A stretch of DNA of 7,870 nucleotides from an uncultured Clostridia bacterium (lineage in GTDB: Bacteria; Bacillota; Clostridia; TANB77; CAG-508), in NCBI GenBank assembly GCA_947629995.1, contig CANRFX010000052.1, positions 1 through 7,870 on the forward strand. The letters are read 5' to 3'. Shown here piece after piece: positions 1-6,479 of this stretch. The translations under genes and the position numbers were made by a program. Under the pieces are notes generated by a model, which searched no databases, had not been told where the DNA came from, and saw only the letters and a list, made by a program, of their open reading frames with translations. Numbering within the stretch: the stretch's first letter is position 1; the number at the start of each line of letters is the position of its first letter.

Positions 1-2509
1 ACAATCCTTTCATTGCTGCTTCTACATCTTCAATTGCTTGATAAATAATAGAATATTGTTTGATTTCTACTTCATCTTTTTCAGCCATTTCTTTTGCCAT
101 AGCATCTGGTCTTACATTGAATGCTATAATGATTGCATTAGATACTTTTGCAAGTGTAACATCAGATTGATTAACAGCACCTACTGCTGAATGAATTACT
201 TTTACTCTAACTTCATCATTTTCTAATTTTTCTAATGCTTGTTTAATAGCTTCTACAGATCCTTGTACATCTGCTTTTACAAGTAAGTTTAATACTTTTA
301 ACTTTCCTTCTTCCATTTGACTAAATAAATTGTCTAATGTTACTTTTGTAACTGAATTTATTGCTTTTTCTCTTTCTTGACGTTTTCTTCTTTCTATTAA
401 ATGTTTTGCCATTTTTTCGTTTTTAACTTCATAGAAAGTATCTCCTGCTGATGGTACTTCTGTTAATCCCATAATTTCTACTGGTGTAGAAGGTTTTGCT
501 TTTTTTACTGTCTTTCCTTTGTCATCTTTCATTGCTCTAATTCTACCAATTGATGAACCTACAACTATTGTATCTCCTACATCTAAAGTTCCTCTTTGTA
601 CAAGCATAGTAGCAATTGGTCCTTTTGCTTTGTCTAATCTTGCTTCAATTACAGTTCCTTTTGCTTGTTTATTTGGATTTGCTTTTAATTCTAATACATC
701 TGCTTGTAATAATACCATTTCTAATAATTGGTCAATATTTTCATTCTTTTTGGCAGAGATTGGAACATATATTGTTTCTCCACCCCATTCTTCTGGTACT
801 AAATCATAAGCCATTAATTCTTGTTTTACTTTTTCAACATTAGCGTCTGGTAAATCAATTTTATTAATTGCAACAATAATTGGTATTCCTGCAGATTTTG
901 CATGATTAATTGCTTCTATTGTTTGTGGTTTTACACCATCATTTGCTGCTACAACTAATATTGCAATATCTGTAATTTGGGCACCTCTTGCTCTCATTGC
1001 TGTAAATGCTTCATGTCCAGGTGTATCTAAGAAAGTAATTTCTCTGTCTTTTATTTTTACTTTATAAGCACCTATTGCTTGTGTAATTCCTCCGGCTTCT
1101 CCTTCAATTACATTAGTTTTTCTGACTGCATCCAAAAGTGAAGTTTTTCCATGGTCTACATGTCCCATAACAACAATAACTGGTGGTCTTACTTCTAAGT
1201 CTTCTTCTTTATCTTCTGAATCATCAAATAAGATGTCTTCCTCTGTTATTGTTTCTTTTTTGTTTGCATTTATTCCAAATTCTTGTGCAATTAAATATGC
1301 TGTATCGAAGTCAACTTCATTATTAATAGTTGCCATAATTCCATAACCTAATAATTTTTTAATTACTTCTGATGTTGTTTTTTTCATTTCTGCAGCTAAG
1401 TCTTTTACTGTAATACTTTCCGGAATTTCAATATCTGTTAATTTGAATATTTTTTGCTTTGTTCTTTCCTCCTGATTTTTATTATTTCTTTTCTTTCCTT
1501 TTCTGCCACGTTCTGTTGTTAAATCATAATAATCTAACATTCCACCTTCTTGGTCATTTTCAAACATATTTGATAATCTATTTGCTTGTTTTAATGTTTT
1601 TAATTTTCCTTGGTCAAAATCATTTAAATCATTTCTTCTTAATTTATTTTTCTTAGTTAATTTATTTTCATCAAACCTATTATTGTTTTTTTGTTTGTCT
1701 AATCCTCTATTATACTCTCTAACATTTTCTTTTTCTATTATATCTGTTGACATGATATTTTTTATATTTTTTTCAATTCCTCTTTCATCTAAAGGCTTTT
1801 TACCAAATTTATCAGTGTTATTGTTGTTATATCTATTATTTTTAAAATTACTATTTTGATTTTTGTTGTTATTTCTGTTATCTCTATTTTGATTAAATTG
1901 CCTTTCTTGATTTCTTGGTTTAAAATTATTTTCAGATACTATTCTTTCTGTTTTTGCTGTTTCTTTTGGTTTTGGTTGTTTTTCAGCATTTTCTAATTTC
2001 TTCTTTTCTACTTTTTCTGTTTTTTCTTCTTTTTTTACTTCTTTTATTTCTTTTACTTCTTCTACTTTTTCTACTTTTTTAGGTTCCTCTTTTTTAAGAC
2101 CAAATAATTCACTAACTGTCATTGGTTTATTTGGCTTATTACGATAAACAATATTGTAATCTTTGTTTTGCTTTCTCTCTACAAAACCAATATTGTTTCT
2201 CTTTTCTTCTTTTCTTTCTTCTTTTCTTTTCTTTTCTTTTTCATCCTCTTCTTGAGTTATAATGACTTCTCTTCTAATAATAACTGGTGCTTTTTCTTCT
2301 TTTTTTGTTTCCTTCTTAATTTCTTTTTTTACTTCTTCTTTCTTTGCATCTTTCTTGGTTAAGGTATTTTCAATTGATTTGGCTTGTTCTTTTTCTACAC
2401 CGCTTAAGTGACTTGTTACTTCTATTTTTAATTTTTTTGCAACTTCTAATACTTCTTTACTATTTAATCCTAGTTTTTTTGCGATTTCATGTATTTTTAT
2501 CTTACCCAA
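1..2509 (-). CDS. infB: Translation initiation factor IF-2 (3' end cut by window edge)
   Basis: IF2 is the GTPase that brings initiator fMet-tRNA to the 30S subunit and promotes 50S joining. The frame is open from 2509 to the edge, giving 836 codons. An IF2_N-like domain covers residues 1-50 (starting MGKIKIHEIAKKLG). A Lys/Glu-rich and then Asn/Arg-rich linker runs to about 360, and a second IF2_N-like domain (ITVKDLAAEMKKTTSEV) lies at about 365-425. All five G motifs are present: GHVDHGKT 449-456, GGITQ 473-477, DTPGH 495-499, NKID 549-552 and SAK 585-587. Domain II and most of domain III follow. By comparison with Bacillus IF2, roughly 100 C-terminal residues (the fMet-tRNA-binding C2 domain) lie outside the window. 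I chose the TTG at 2509 because it aligns with the usual MAK-type family start and sits 8 bases after GGGGG. A GTG at 2518 is in frame but has the Shine-Dalgarno on top of it. The gene overlaps ylxQ by 8 bases. Confidence 0.97.
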   Translation of the reverse strand, partial: MGKIKIHEIAKKLGLNSKEVLEVAKKLKIEVTSHLSGVEKEQAKSIENTLTKKDAKKEEVKKEIKKETKKEEKAPVIIRREVIITQEEDEKEKKRKEERKEEKRNNIGFVERKQNKDYNIVYRNKPNKPMTVSELFGLKKEEPKKVEKVEEVKEIKEVKKEEKTEKVEKKKLENAEKQPKPKETAKTERIVSENNFKPRNQERQFNQNRDNRNNNKNQNSNFKNNRYNNNNTDKFGKKPLDERGIEKNIKNIMSTDIIEKENVREYNRGLDKQKNNNRFDENKLTKKNKLRRNDLNDFDQGKLKTLKQANRLSNMFENDQEGGMLDYYDLTTERGRKGKKRNNKNQEERTKQKIFKLTDIEIPESITVKDLAAEMKKTTSEVIKKLLGYGIMATINNEVDFDTAYLIAQEFGINANKKETITEEDILFDDSEDKEEDLEVRPPVIVVMGHVDHGKTSLLDAVRKTNVIEGEAGGITQAIGAYKVKIKDREITFLDTPGHEAFTAMRARGAQITDIAILVVAANDGVKPQTIEAINHAKSAGIPIIVAINKIDLPDANVEKVKQELMAYDLVPEEWGGETIYVPISAKKNENIDQLLEMVLLQADVLELKANPNKQAKGTVIEARLDKAKGPIATMLVQRGTLDVGDTIVVGSSIGRIRAMKDDKGKTVKKAKPSTPVEIMGLTEVPSAGDTFYEVKNEKMAKHLIERRKRQEREKAINSVTKVTLDNLFSQMEEGKLKVLNLLVKADVQGSVEAIKQALEKLENDEVRVKVIHSAVGAVNQSDVTLAKVSNAIIIAFNVRPDAMAKEMAEKDEVEIKQYSIIYQAIEDVEAAMKGL

Positions 2510-2825
2510 TAAGTCCACCCCCATTATTTATTTTTTCTATCTGAATTGCTATATTTTTTTCTTCTATTCCAATAATTGCTTTGTTAGATTTTCCAATTGC
2601 TTTACTTAAAAGTTCTATTTCTGATTGTATGATAATTGGTATTTGATATTCTTCACTTAATTTTATGAATTTTTCTTTAGTTCTATCAGACGAATTAGTA
2701 GCTACAATTATTAAAAATACTTTTCTTTTTTTTATTTGCTCTTCTACACTGTCTGCTCCGAAACAAATTTTTCTAGCCTTTGCTGCTAATCCAATTAAAC
2801 CTAATATTCTTTTACCTCTCTCCAA
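2502..2825 (-). CDS. ylxQ: YlxQ, L7Ae/L30e-family RNA-binding protein
   Basis: This small protein (107 aa) has the fold of ribosomal L7Ae/L30e proteins, which bind kink-turn RNA. Its exact role in bacteria is not settled, but it almost always lies between ylxR and infB. Visible family traits are the N-terminal LGLIGLAAKARKICFGADSV segment (about residues 8-27), then a Lys-rich helix, a hydrophobic strand VFLIIVATNSSDRT (about 36-49) and the later YQIPII strand (about 60-65). The start is a TTG at 2825. No ATG is available in the right place, and AGAGGTG lies 8 bases upstream, inside the end of ylxR. The gene overlaps ylxR by 14 bases and infB by 8, so translational coupling is likely. The short Gly/Asn tail (NNGGGLIG) doubles as the infB ribosome binding site. 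Function is assigned from family and context. Confidence 0.9.
   Translation of the reverse strand: MERGKRILGLIGLAAKARKICFGADSVEEQIKKRKVFLIIVATNSSDRTKEKFIKLSEEYQIPIIIQSEIELLSKAIGKSNKAIIGIEEKNIAIQIEKINNGGGLIG
2514..2522 (-). promoter_or_regulatory. Shine-Dalgarno deciding the infB TTG start
   Basis: The minus strand reads GGGGGTGGA here, close to the full anti-16S complement. Eight bases separate the GGGGG from the TTG at 2509. The same bases encode the glycine-rich C-terminus of YlxQ (GGGL). This spacing favours TTG at 2509 over the in-frame GTG at 2518, which lies within the site itself. Confidence 0.7.
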
Positions 2826-3078
2826 GTATTACACCTCTTAAATTTTCATAGATTTCTTCTGATATTTTAATATCTAATGTTTTTTCTAATCTTTTTGATT
2901 TAATAACTTTTTCTAAACATTTTATATCATTACATATATAAGCACCTCTACCCTCTTGTTTTCCTGTTTTGTCTATACTTATTTCATTTTCTTTATTTTT
3001 TACAATACGAACTAATTCTTTTTTGTCTTTTTTTGTATTGCATCCCATACAGGTTCTCTGTGGCTGACGTTTTATCAT
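2812..3078 (-). CDS. ylxR: YlxR / RnpM, DUF448 RNA-binding protein
   Basis: This 88-residue basic protein belongs to the YlxR (DUF448) family. In Bacillus subtilis the homologue, also called RnpM, has been reported to bind RNase P RNA and modulate its activity. The sequence opens with the family hallmark QRTCMGC (residues 7-13) followed by KKELVRIV, and carries GRGAYIC at 43-49. Four cysteines (C10, C13, C49, C54) form two pairs that could hold a metal or be structural. The start is ATG at 3078, with AAGGGGG at 3087-3093 and 8 bases of spacing. It lies 39 bases after nusA with no terminator or promoter visible between, so it is cotranscribed. Its 3' end overlaps ylxQ by 14 bases. The RNase P role is family knowledge and is not shown here. 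Confidence 0.93.
   Translation of the reverse strand: MIKRQPQRTCMGCNTKKDKKELVRIVKNKENEISIDKTGKQEGRGAYICNDIKCLEKVIKSKRLEKTLDIKISEEIYENLRGVILGER
2832..2838 (-). promoter_or_regulatory. Shine-Dalgarno deciding the ylxQ TTG start
   Basis: The minus strand reads AGAGGTG, with 8 bases between GAGG and the TTG at 2825. The site lies within the last codons of ylxR and supports TTG initiation, which would otherwise look doubtful. Confidence 0.65.
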
Positions 3079-3117
3079 GGTTTTGTCCCCCTTTTATTGT
3101 ATGTTATGTTTTTTGTT

Positions 3118-4230
3118 TTATTCTTCTGTTTCTGTCTCTTGTGACACTTTTTCATTTTGCATATTCATTAACATTTCTCTGAATTGTGTTTCTGATTTAA
3201 TATCAATTTTCCAGTTTGTTAATCTTGCTGCTAATCTTGCATTTTGACCTGATTTTCCTATAGCTAATGATAGTTGATCATCTGGAACAATTACTTGTGC
3301 AAATTTTTCTTCTTCTTTGATATCTACTGCAAGTATTTGTGCTGGAAGTAAACTTGCTGCGATATATATAGATGGATCTTCATTCCATTCAATTACATCT
3401 ATTTTTTCACCATGTAATTCATTTATGACATTTTGAATTCTAACTCCTTTTTGTCCTACACAAGATCCTACTGGGTCGATGTTTGGATCTGGTGAATATA
3501 CTGCTACTTTACTTCTATTTCCTGGGTCTCTTGAAACACTTTTAATTTCAATTACTCCTTCATATATTTCTGGTATTTCAAATTCTAATAATTTTCTTAC
3601 AAAATCCGGATGACTTCTTGATACTATTACTTGAGGAGCTCCCTTTGCACCTTTTTCAACATTTAAAACATATCCTTTTATTTTGTCATTTACATGGTAG
3701 TGTTCAGTTGGCACTTGTTCTTTTGCTGGCATAACTCCTTCTAATTTTCCTAAATCTAATACTACAATATTTTTATCTGCTTTTTGAACTAATCCAGTCA
3801 CTATTTCGCCTTTTCTATCATTAAATTCTGTAAATATTATTTCTCTTTCTGCTTCTCTTAATTTTTGAATAATAACTTGCTTTGCTGTTTGTGCTGCAAT
3901 TCTACCGAAATTTCTTGGTACAATTTCTGTTTCTAAGAAATCTCCTTCTTTTAAGTCTGGGTTTATTTTCTGTGCTTCTTTAATATTAATTTGTAAGTTT
4001 TTATCATTTGCTCTTTTTACAACTTCTCTTAAAGAATATATATGTGTTGCCCCTGTTTTTTTGTCCATTTCTACTTTTACATTTTCTAAGGAATCAAAGT
4101 TTCTTTTGTATGCTGTTACTAATGCTGTTTCTATAGATTCTAATAAATATTCCTTTTTTATTCCTTTTTCTTTTTCTAACTCCTCTAATGCTAATATTAG
4201 TTCTTTGTTGTCAATTGCTTGTTCTTTCAT
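3118..4230 (-). CDS. nusA: Transcription termination/antitermination factor NusA
   Basis: NusA binds RNA polymerase and nascent RNA, promotes pausing and hairpin-dependent termination, and takes part in antitermination on rRNA operons. At 370 aa it matches the short Firmicute form, lacking the C-terminal acidic repeats of E. coli NusA. The N-terminal polymerase-binding domain covers about 1-125 (LALEELEKEKGI; GRIAAQTAKQVIIQKLREAE at 109-128). An S1 domain lies at about 138-204. KH1 follows at about 225-287 with GQKG at 259-262, and KH2 at about 300-350 with GKSG at 325-328. A short acidic tail (SQETETEE) ends the protein. The start is ATG at 4230. GGAGG at 4243-4247 is 12 bases upstream, a rather long spacing, but no better in-frame start exists. 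It follows rimP by 19 bases and is surely cotranscribed with it. Confidence 0.97.
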   Translation of the reverse strand: MKEQAIDNKELILALEELEKEKGIKKEYLLESIETALVTAYKRNFDSLENVKVEMDKKTGATHIYSLREVVKRANDKNLQINIKEAQKINPDLKEGDFLETEIVPRNFGRIAAQTAKQVIIQKLREAEREIIFTEFNDRKGEIVTGLVQKADKNIVVLDLGKLEGVMPAKEQVPTEHYHVNDKIKGYVLNVEKGAKGAPQVIVSRSHPDFVRKLLEFEIPEIYEGVIEIKSVSRDPGNRSKVAVYSPDPNIDPVGSCVGQKGVRIQNVINELHGEKIDVIEWNEDPSIYIAASLLPAQILAVDIKEEEKFAQVIVPDDQLSLAIGKSGQNARLAARLTNWKIDIKSETQFREMLMNMQNEKVSQETETEE

Positions 4231-4249
4231 TTTTCTTCATTTCCTCCCT

Positions 4250-4700
4250 TTACCATTTATATATTGTTTTTATTTGTGCAATATTTTTACGCTTTATTTT
4301 AATTTCTTCTTTTATTGTAACTTCTTCTTCATTAAAATCTTGCAAAATTCCTTGATATTCTTTTTTTCCATTTTCGTCTTTTTTAAATAATTTAATATTA
4401 ATTTCTTTTCCTATGTTTTGCTCTAAGTGTTTGTCTGTTTTTAATACTCTTTCTATTCCGAGGAGATGATACTTCTAAAAAATATTGTTCTTTTATATAA
4501 TTTTTCTCATCTAGTTTATCATTTATGGCATTATTTACTTTTTCACAGTCGTTTAAATCTATTCCTTCTTTTTTGTCTATAAATATTCTTAAGAAGTAAT
4601 TTTTTCCTTCTTTGGTATATTCTACATCATATAACTCGTATCCTAAGTCTTCTATGATTGGTCTAACAAGAACTTCCACCTTTTCTTCTATACTTGCCAT
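4250..4700 (-). CDS. rimP: Ribosome maturation factor RimP, interrupted by an apparent +1 frameshift
   Basis: RimP helps 30S subunits mature and binds early in assembly near the central pseudoknot. From ATG at 4700 (AGGAG at 4707-4711, 6 bases upstream) the frame gives the RimP N-terminal domain, with RPIIEDLGYELYDVEY at about 13-28 and EVSSP at 76-80. The family continues PGIERxL, but this frame reads PRNRKS and stops at 4398 after 100 aa. Skipping one base at 4460 restores PGIERVLKTDKHLEQNIGKE and the SH3/Sm-like C-terminal domain, ending in IKTIYKW at TAA 4250-4252. The joined product is 149 aa, the normal family length. The second part has no start codon or ribosome binding site of its own, so it is not a separate gene. 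The cause could be a sequencing or assembly error, a real mutation, or programmed frameshifting. Identity is certain; integrity is not. Confidence 0.92.
4457..4463 (-). other. Frameshift point in rimP
   Basis: The minus strand reads CCT CGG A in the first frame. The family-expected reading is CCT (Pro80) then GGA (Gly), so one base (C at 4460, or equivalently the T before it) is extra. The site is not a homopolymer. CGG is an Arg codon that I find nowhere else in frame in the seven genes. No Shine-Dalgarno-like stimulator precedes it, unlike the prfB frameshift site. In the first frame a stop comes only 20 codons later. Confidence 0.85.
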
Positions 4701-4722
4701 TTTTATCTCCTTTTCAAAATTT

Positions 4723-4747
4723 AGGAGTGGGATTTGTTCCCACTCCT
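4723..4747 (-). promoter_or_regulatory. Leader hairpin of the rimP-nusA-infB operon
   Basis: On the minus strand AGGAGTGGGA (4747-4738) pairs perfectly with TCCCACTCCT (4732-4723) around the 5-base loop ACAAA. It lies between the predicted promoter and the rimP ribosome binding site. It is not followed by a U-run (AAATTTTGAAAA follows), so it does not look like a standard terminator. The CTCCT at the end of its 3' arm is also complementary to the rimP Shine-Dalgarno AGGAG at 4707-4711, across an 11-base loop, which would allow an alternative fold. A regulatory role is inference; the perfect inverted repeat is plain. Confidence 0.6.
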
Positions 4748-4774
4748 TAGTCTTCTATTTTTATGTTCTTATAT

Positions 4775-4803
4775 ATTATACCCAATTTTTGGCAAAAATG
4801 CAA
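4775..4803 (-). promoter_or_regulatory. Sigma-A-type promoter of the rimP-nusA-infB operon
   Basis: The -35 box is TTGCAT (4803-4798), the spacer is exactly 17 bases (4797-4781), and the -10 is a perfect TATAAT (4780-4775). Transcription would start near 4768, giving a leader of about 68 bases before the rimP ATG. The -35 matches the TTGACA consensus only in its first three bases. It lies just after the stop of the preceding gene at 4820. Confidence 0.75.
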
Positions 4804-4819
4804 GTGTTTTTTTATTTTT

Positions 4820-6409
4820 TTATTTTGATACTAAATATAATTCATTTTGAACTTTTGATTCATTAGATGTATCTTCTTCTGATGAATAAAGTTTTTGTAT
4901 GTTTTTAAAATCTGTATCATTTTTTATTTTAGCTAGTATTTCTTCATTATTCATATAAGACTTTATACTTAATATAAATGAATCTTCTTTTTGCAGTTCT
5001 TCATCTTTTACTAAATAATCCATCTCATTTCTTCCTGTATCAATTAATAATGTTTTTTTATAAGTCATCATTTCTGGAACACTTTGCATGTGGTTAAAGA
5101 AGTTGTCATATATATAAACAAAAGATTTTTCACTATTTGTTTTGGCTATTTCAAGGATATTTTCATAATTTCTATATAAAAACTTTGGTATTGAAAATAC
5201 TATTCCAATTCCAACTAATATAACTGAAATTCCAATTATTATTTGATTTTTGTATTTTATATTTATTATGCTATCTAATATCATAAATAATGTTATCGAG
5301 ATAAAAGGAATTACTACCATAATGTATCTTAATTCTTGGAATGGTGTTAATTTTACCATTAATATAAAATAAATTATACTTGGCAATATTGTTAATAATA
5401 CTACAAACTTGTCTTCTCCTGATTTTTTATATAAATAGATAACTCCTATCAAAAATAAGGCAAAAACTAAAAGTATAACAATTATATTTGTCTTTATACT
5501 AAATGCATAAGCTAGATGATTTATGTATTTTACAAAATATTCAAAATAGTTTCCGTTTGATAAGTTTGAAATTCCTCTACTAGAGAAAAACAAATGATAC
5601 ATACTTGGTACAAATATTAATATCCCAATTGCAGAATATATAATGTGTACTACAAAATATTTTTTTATTTGATCTTGTTTTTTATCTTTTTTCATTTTTA
5701 TTATCATCATAATAAATACAATGGCAGCATACACAGCAAAGAAATATTGTGTTAAAAATCCTAATATTGTAATAATTGCTAATTTAAATAAAATTCTTTT
5801 GTCTAAATTGAAGTTGCTTTTATAAATTTTTAAACTATAATAAAAATATAACATTACAAATAAATTTAGTAACATATACATTCTTTGATAGATTACCATA
5901 GATATGGTTCCCATAGAAAGTCCATAAAAAATTAATGTTCCTATTGTTAAATTTTCTTTACCCATTAATTTTAATGTTTTTTCTAAAACTACACAACTAA
6001 AAATAAATGCAATAATATTTACTAAAAATGCAGTATAAATTGAAAATTTTCCTGAAAATAATATGCTTGAAAAATGTACTAGTAAATAAAAAAATGGTGG
6101 ATGATTATCTTTTGCTTGATTCATATAAATTGATGCAAAATTTAGATAATTGTTTGGAGTTAAAGTCATGTAATTTGTAACATATTCTTTGGTTTTCCAA
6201 ACTGGAGATTCGTTTAAGTTTTCTGGAACATCGTTATTTTTATAAGCACTCATTAAACCATTATCTGGATTTACAGAAGAAGCAATGGTAAATCCTTCGT
6301 CTTCATGAAATCCTACTTTTTGTGCTTGATATGAAAATATTATTCCACATATGATAAGTATTATAATTCCAATAATAATGTTTTTTGATGTGTTTTTATT
6401 TATTTTCAT
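4820..6409 (-). CDS. GT-C (PMT/ArnT-like) membrane glycosyltransferase
   Basis: The 529-residue protein has about eleven or twelve membrane segments and the layout of GT-C glycosyltransferases, which use polyprenyl-phosphate-linked sugars on the outer face of the membrane. After the first membrane helix (about 10-27), the extracytoplasmic loop carries the acidic motif HEDEGF (35-40), where the catalytic Asp is expected. The hallmark DNHPPFFYLLVH follows at 101-112. QRMYML (175-180) and ELRYIM (359-364) also match PMT_2-type proteins. Membrane helices continue to about residue 407. A soluble tail of about 120 residues (411-529) that I do not recognise ends the protein. The start is ATG at 6409 with AGGAG (6418-6422) 8 bases upstream. 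An intrinsic terminator precedes it and no promoter is evident. Sugar and acceptor are unknown. The family call is fairly sure; a more specific name would be a guess. Confidence 0.8.
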   Translation of the reverse strand: MKINKNTSKNIIIGIIILIICGIIFSYQAQKVGFHEDEGFTIASSVNPDNGLMSAYKNNDVPENLNESPVWKTKEYVTNYMTLTPNNYLNFASIYMNQAKDNHPPFFYLLVHFSSILFSGKFSIYTAFLVNIIAFIFSCVVLEKTLKLMGKENLTIGTLIFYGLSMGTISMVIYQRMYMLLNLFVMLYFYYSLKIYKSNFNLDKRILFKLAIITILGFLTQYFFAVYAAIVFIMMIIKMKKDKKQDQIKKYFVVHIIYSAIGILIFVPSMYHLFFSSRGISNLSNGNYFEYFVKYINHLAYAFSIKTNIIVILLVFALFLIGVIYLYKKSGEDKFVVLLTILPSIIYFILMVKLTPFQELRYIMVVIPFISITLFMILDSIINIKYKNQIIIGISVILVGIGIVFSIPKFLYRNYENILEIAKTNSEKSFVYIYDNFFNHMQSVPEMMTYKKTLLIDTGRNEMDYLVKDEELQKEDSFILSIKSYMNNEEILAKIKNDTDFKNIQKLYSSEEDTSNESKVQNELYLVSK

Positions 6410-6431
6410 TTTTTGTTCTCCTTTATATCTA

Positions 6432-6470
6432 AAAAAACAAATTACTCTATTATTTTCAATAGAGTAATTT
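6432..6470 (-). terminator. Intrinsic terminator after the family 2 glycosyltransferase
   Basis: A perfect 13-bp inverted repeat (6439-6451 with 6458-6470, loop of 6) is followed on the minus strand by GTTTTTTT. The arm sequence is AATAGAGTAATTT and its complement. It starts 10 bases past the stop of the upstream gene. The stem is AT-rich. The plus strand after the stem (TTCTTTTATT) is also T-rich, so it might work in both directions, although no plus-strand gene is seen. Confidence 0.8.
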
Positions 6471-6479
6471 TTCTTTTAT

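Noticed and set aside
519..843. Open frames on the plus strand opposite infB
   Set aside because: They lie opposite the conserved G domain and domain II of IF2, lack ribosome binding sites and have Leu/Phe/Ser-rich compositions typical of the antisense of AT-rich genes.
1980..2330. Repetitive TTCTTT-like plus-strand tract as a DNA repeat or microsatellite
   Set aside because: It is irregular and fully explained by Lys and Glu codons (AAA/GAA) in the IF2 linker.
2516..2518. GTG as the infB start
   Set aside because: It lies inside the G-rich Shine-Dalgarno, while TTG at 2509 has correct spacing and matches the conserved IF2 N-terminus.
1459..2544. Plus-strand frames encoding Phe/Leu-rich pseudo-membrane proteins
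   Set aside because: They are the complement of Lys/Glu/Asn codons in the IF2 N-terminal linker; the hydrophobicity is an artefact of the antisense reading.
4061..4390. Plus-strand open frame of 109 codons across nusA and rimP
   Set aside because: It covers conserved NusA and RimP coding sequence on the other strand and has no ribosome binding site or recognisable motif.
4398..4460. RimP C-terminal part as a separate small gene
   Set aside because: After the frameshift there is no start codon or ribosome binding site, and the sequence continues RimP exactly without a gap.
4723..4747. The hairpin before rimP as the terminator of the GT-C gene
   Set aside because: It lies downstream of a good promoter and lacks a following U-run on the minus strand, so a leader element fits better. 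Some termination of readthrough cannot be excluded.
4612..4866. Plus-strand open frame of 84 codons across the rimP leader
   Set aside because: It runs antisense through the RimP N-terminus, the promoter and the end of the GT-C gene, with no initiation signal.
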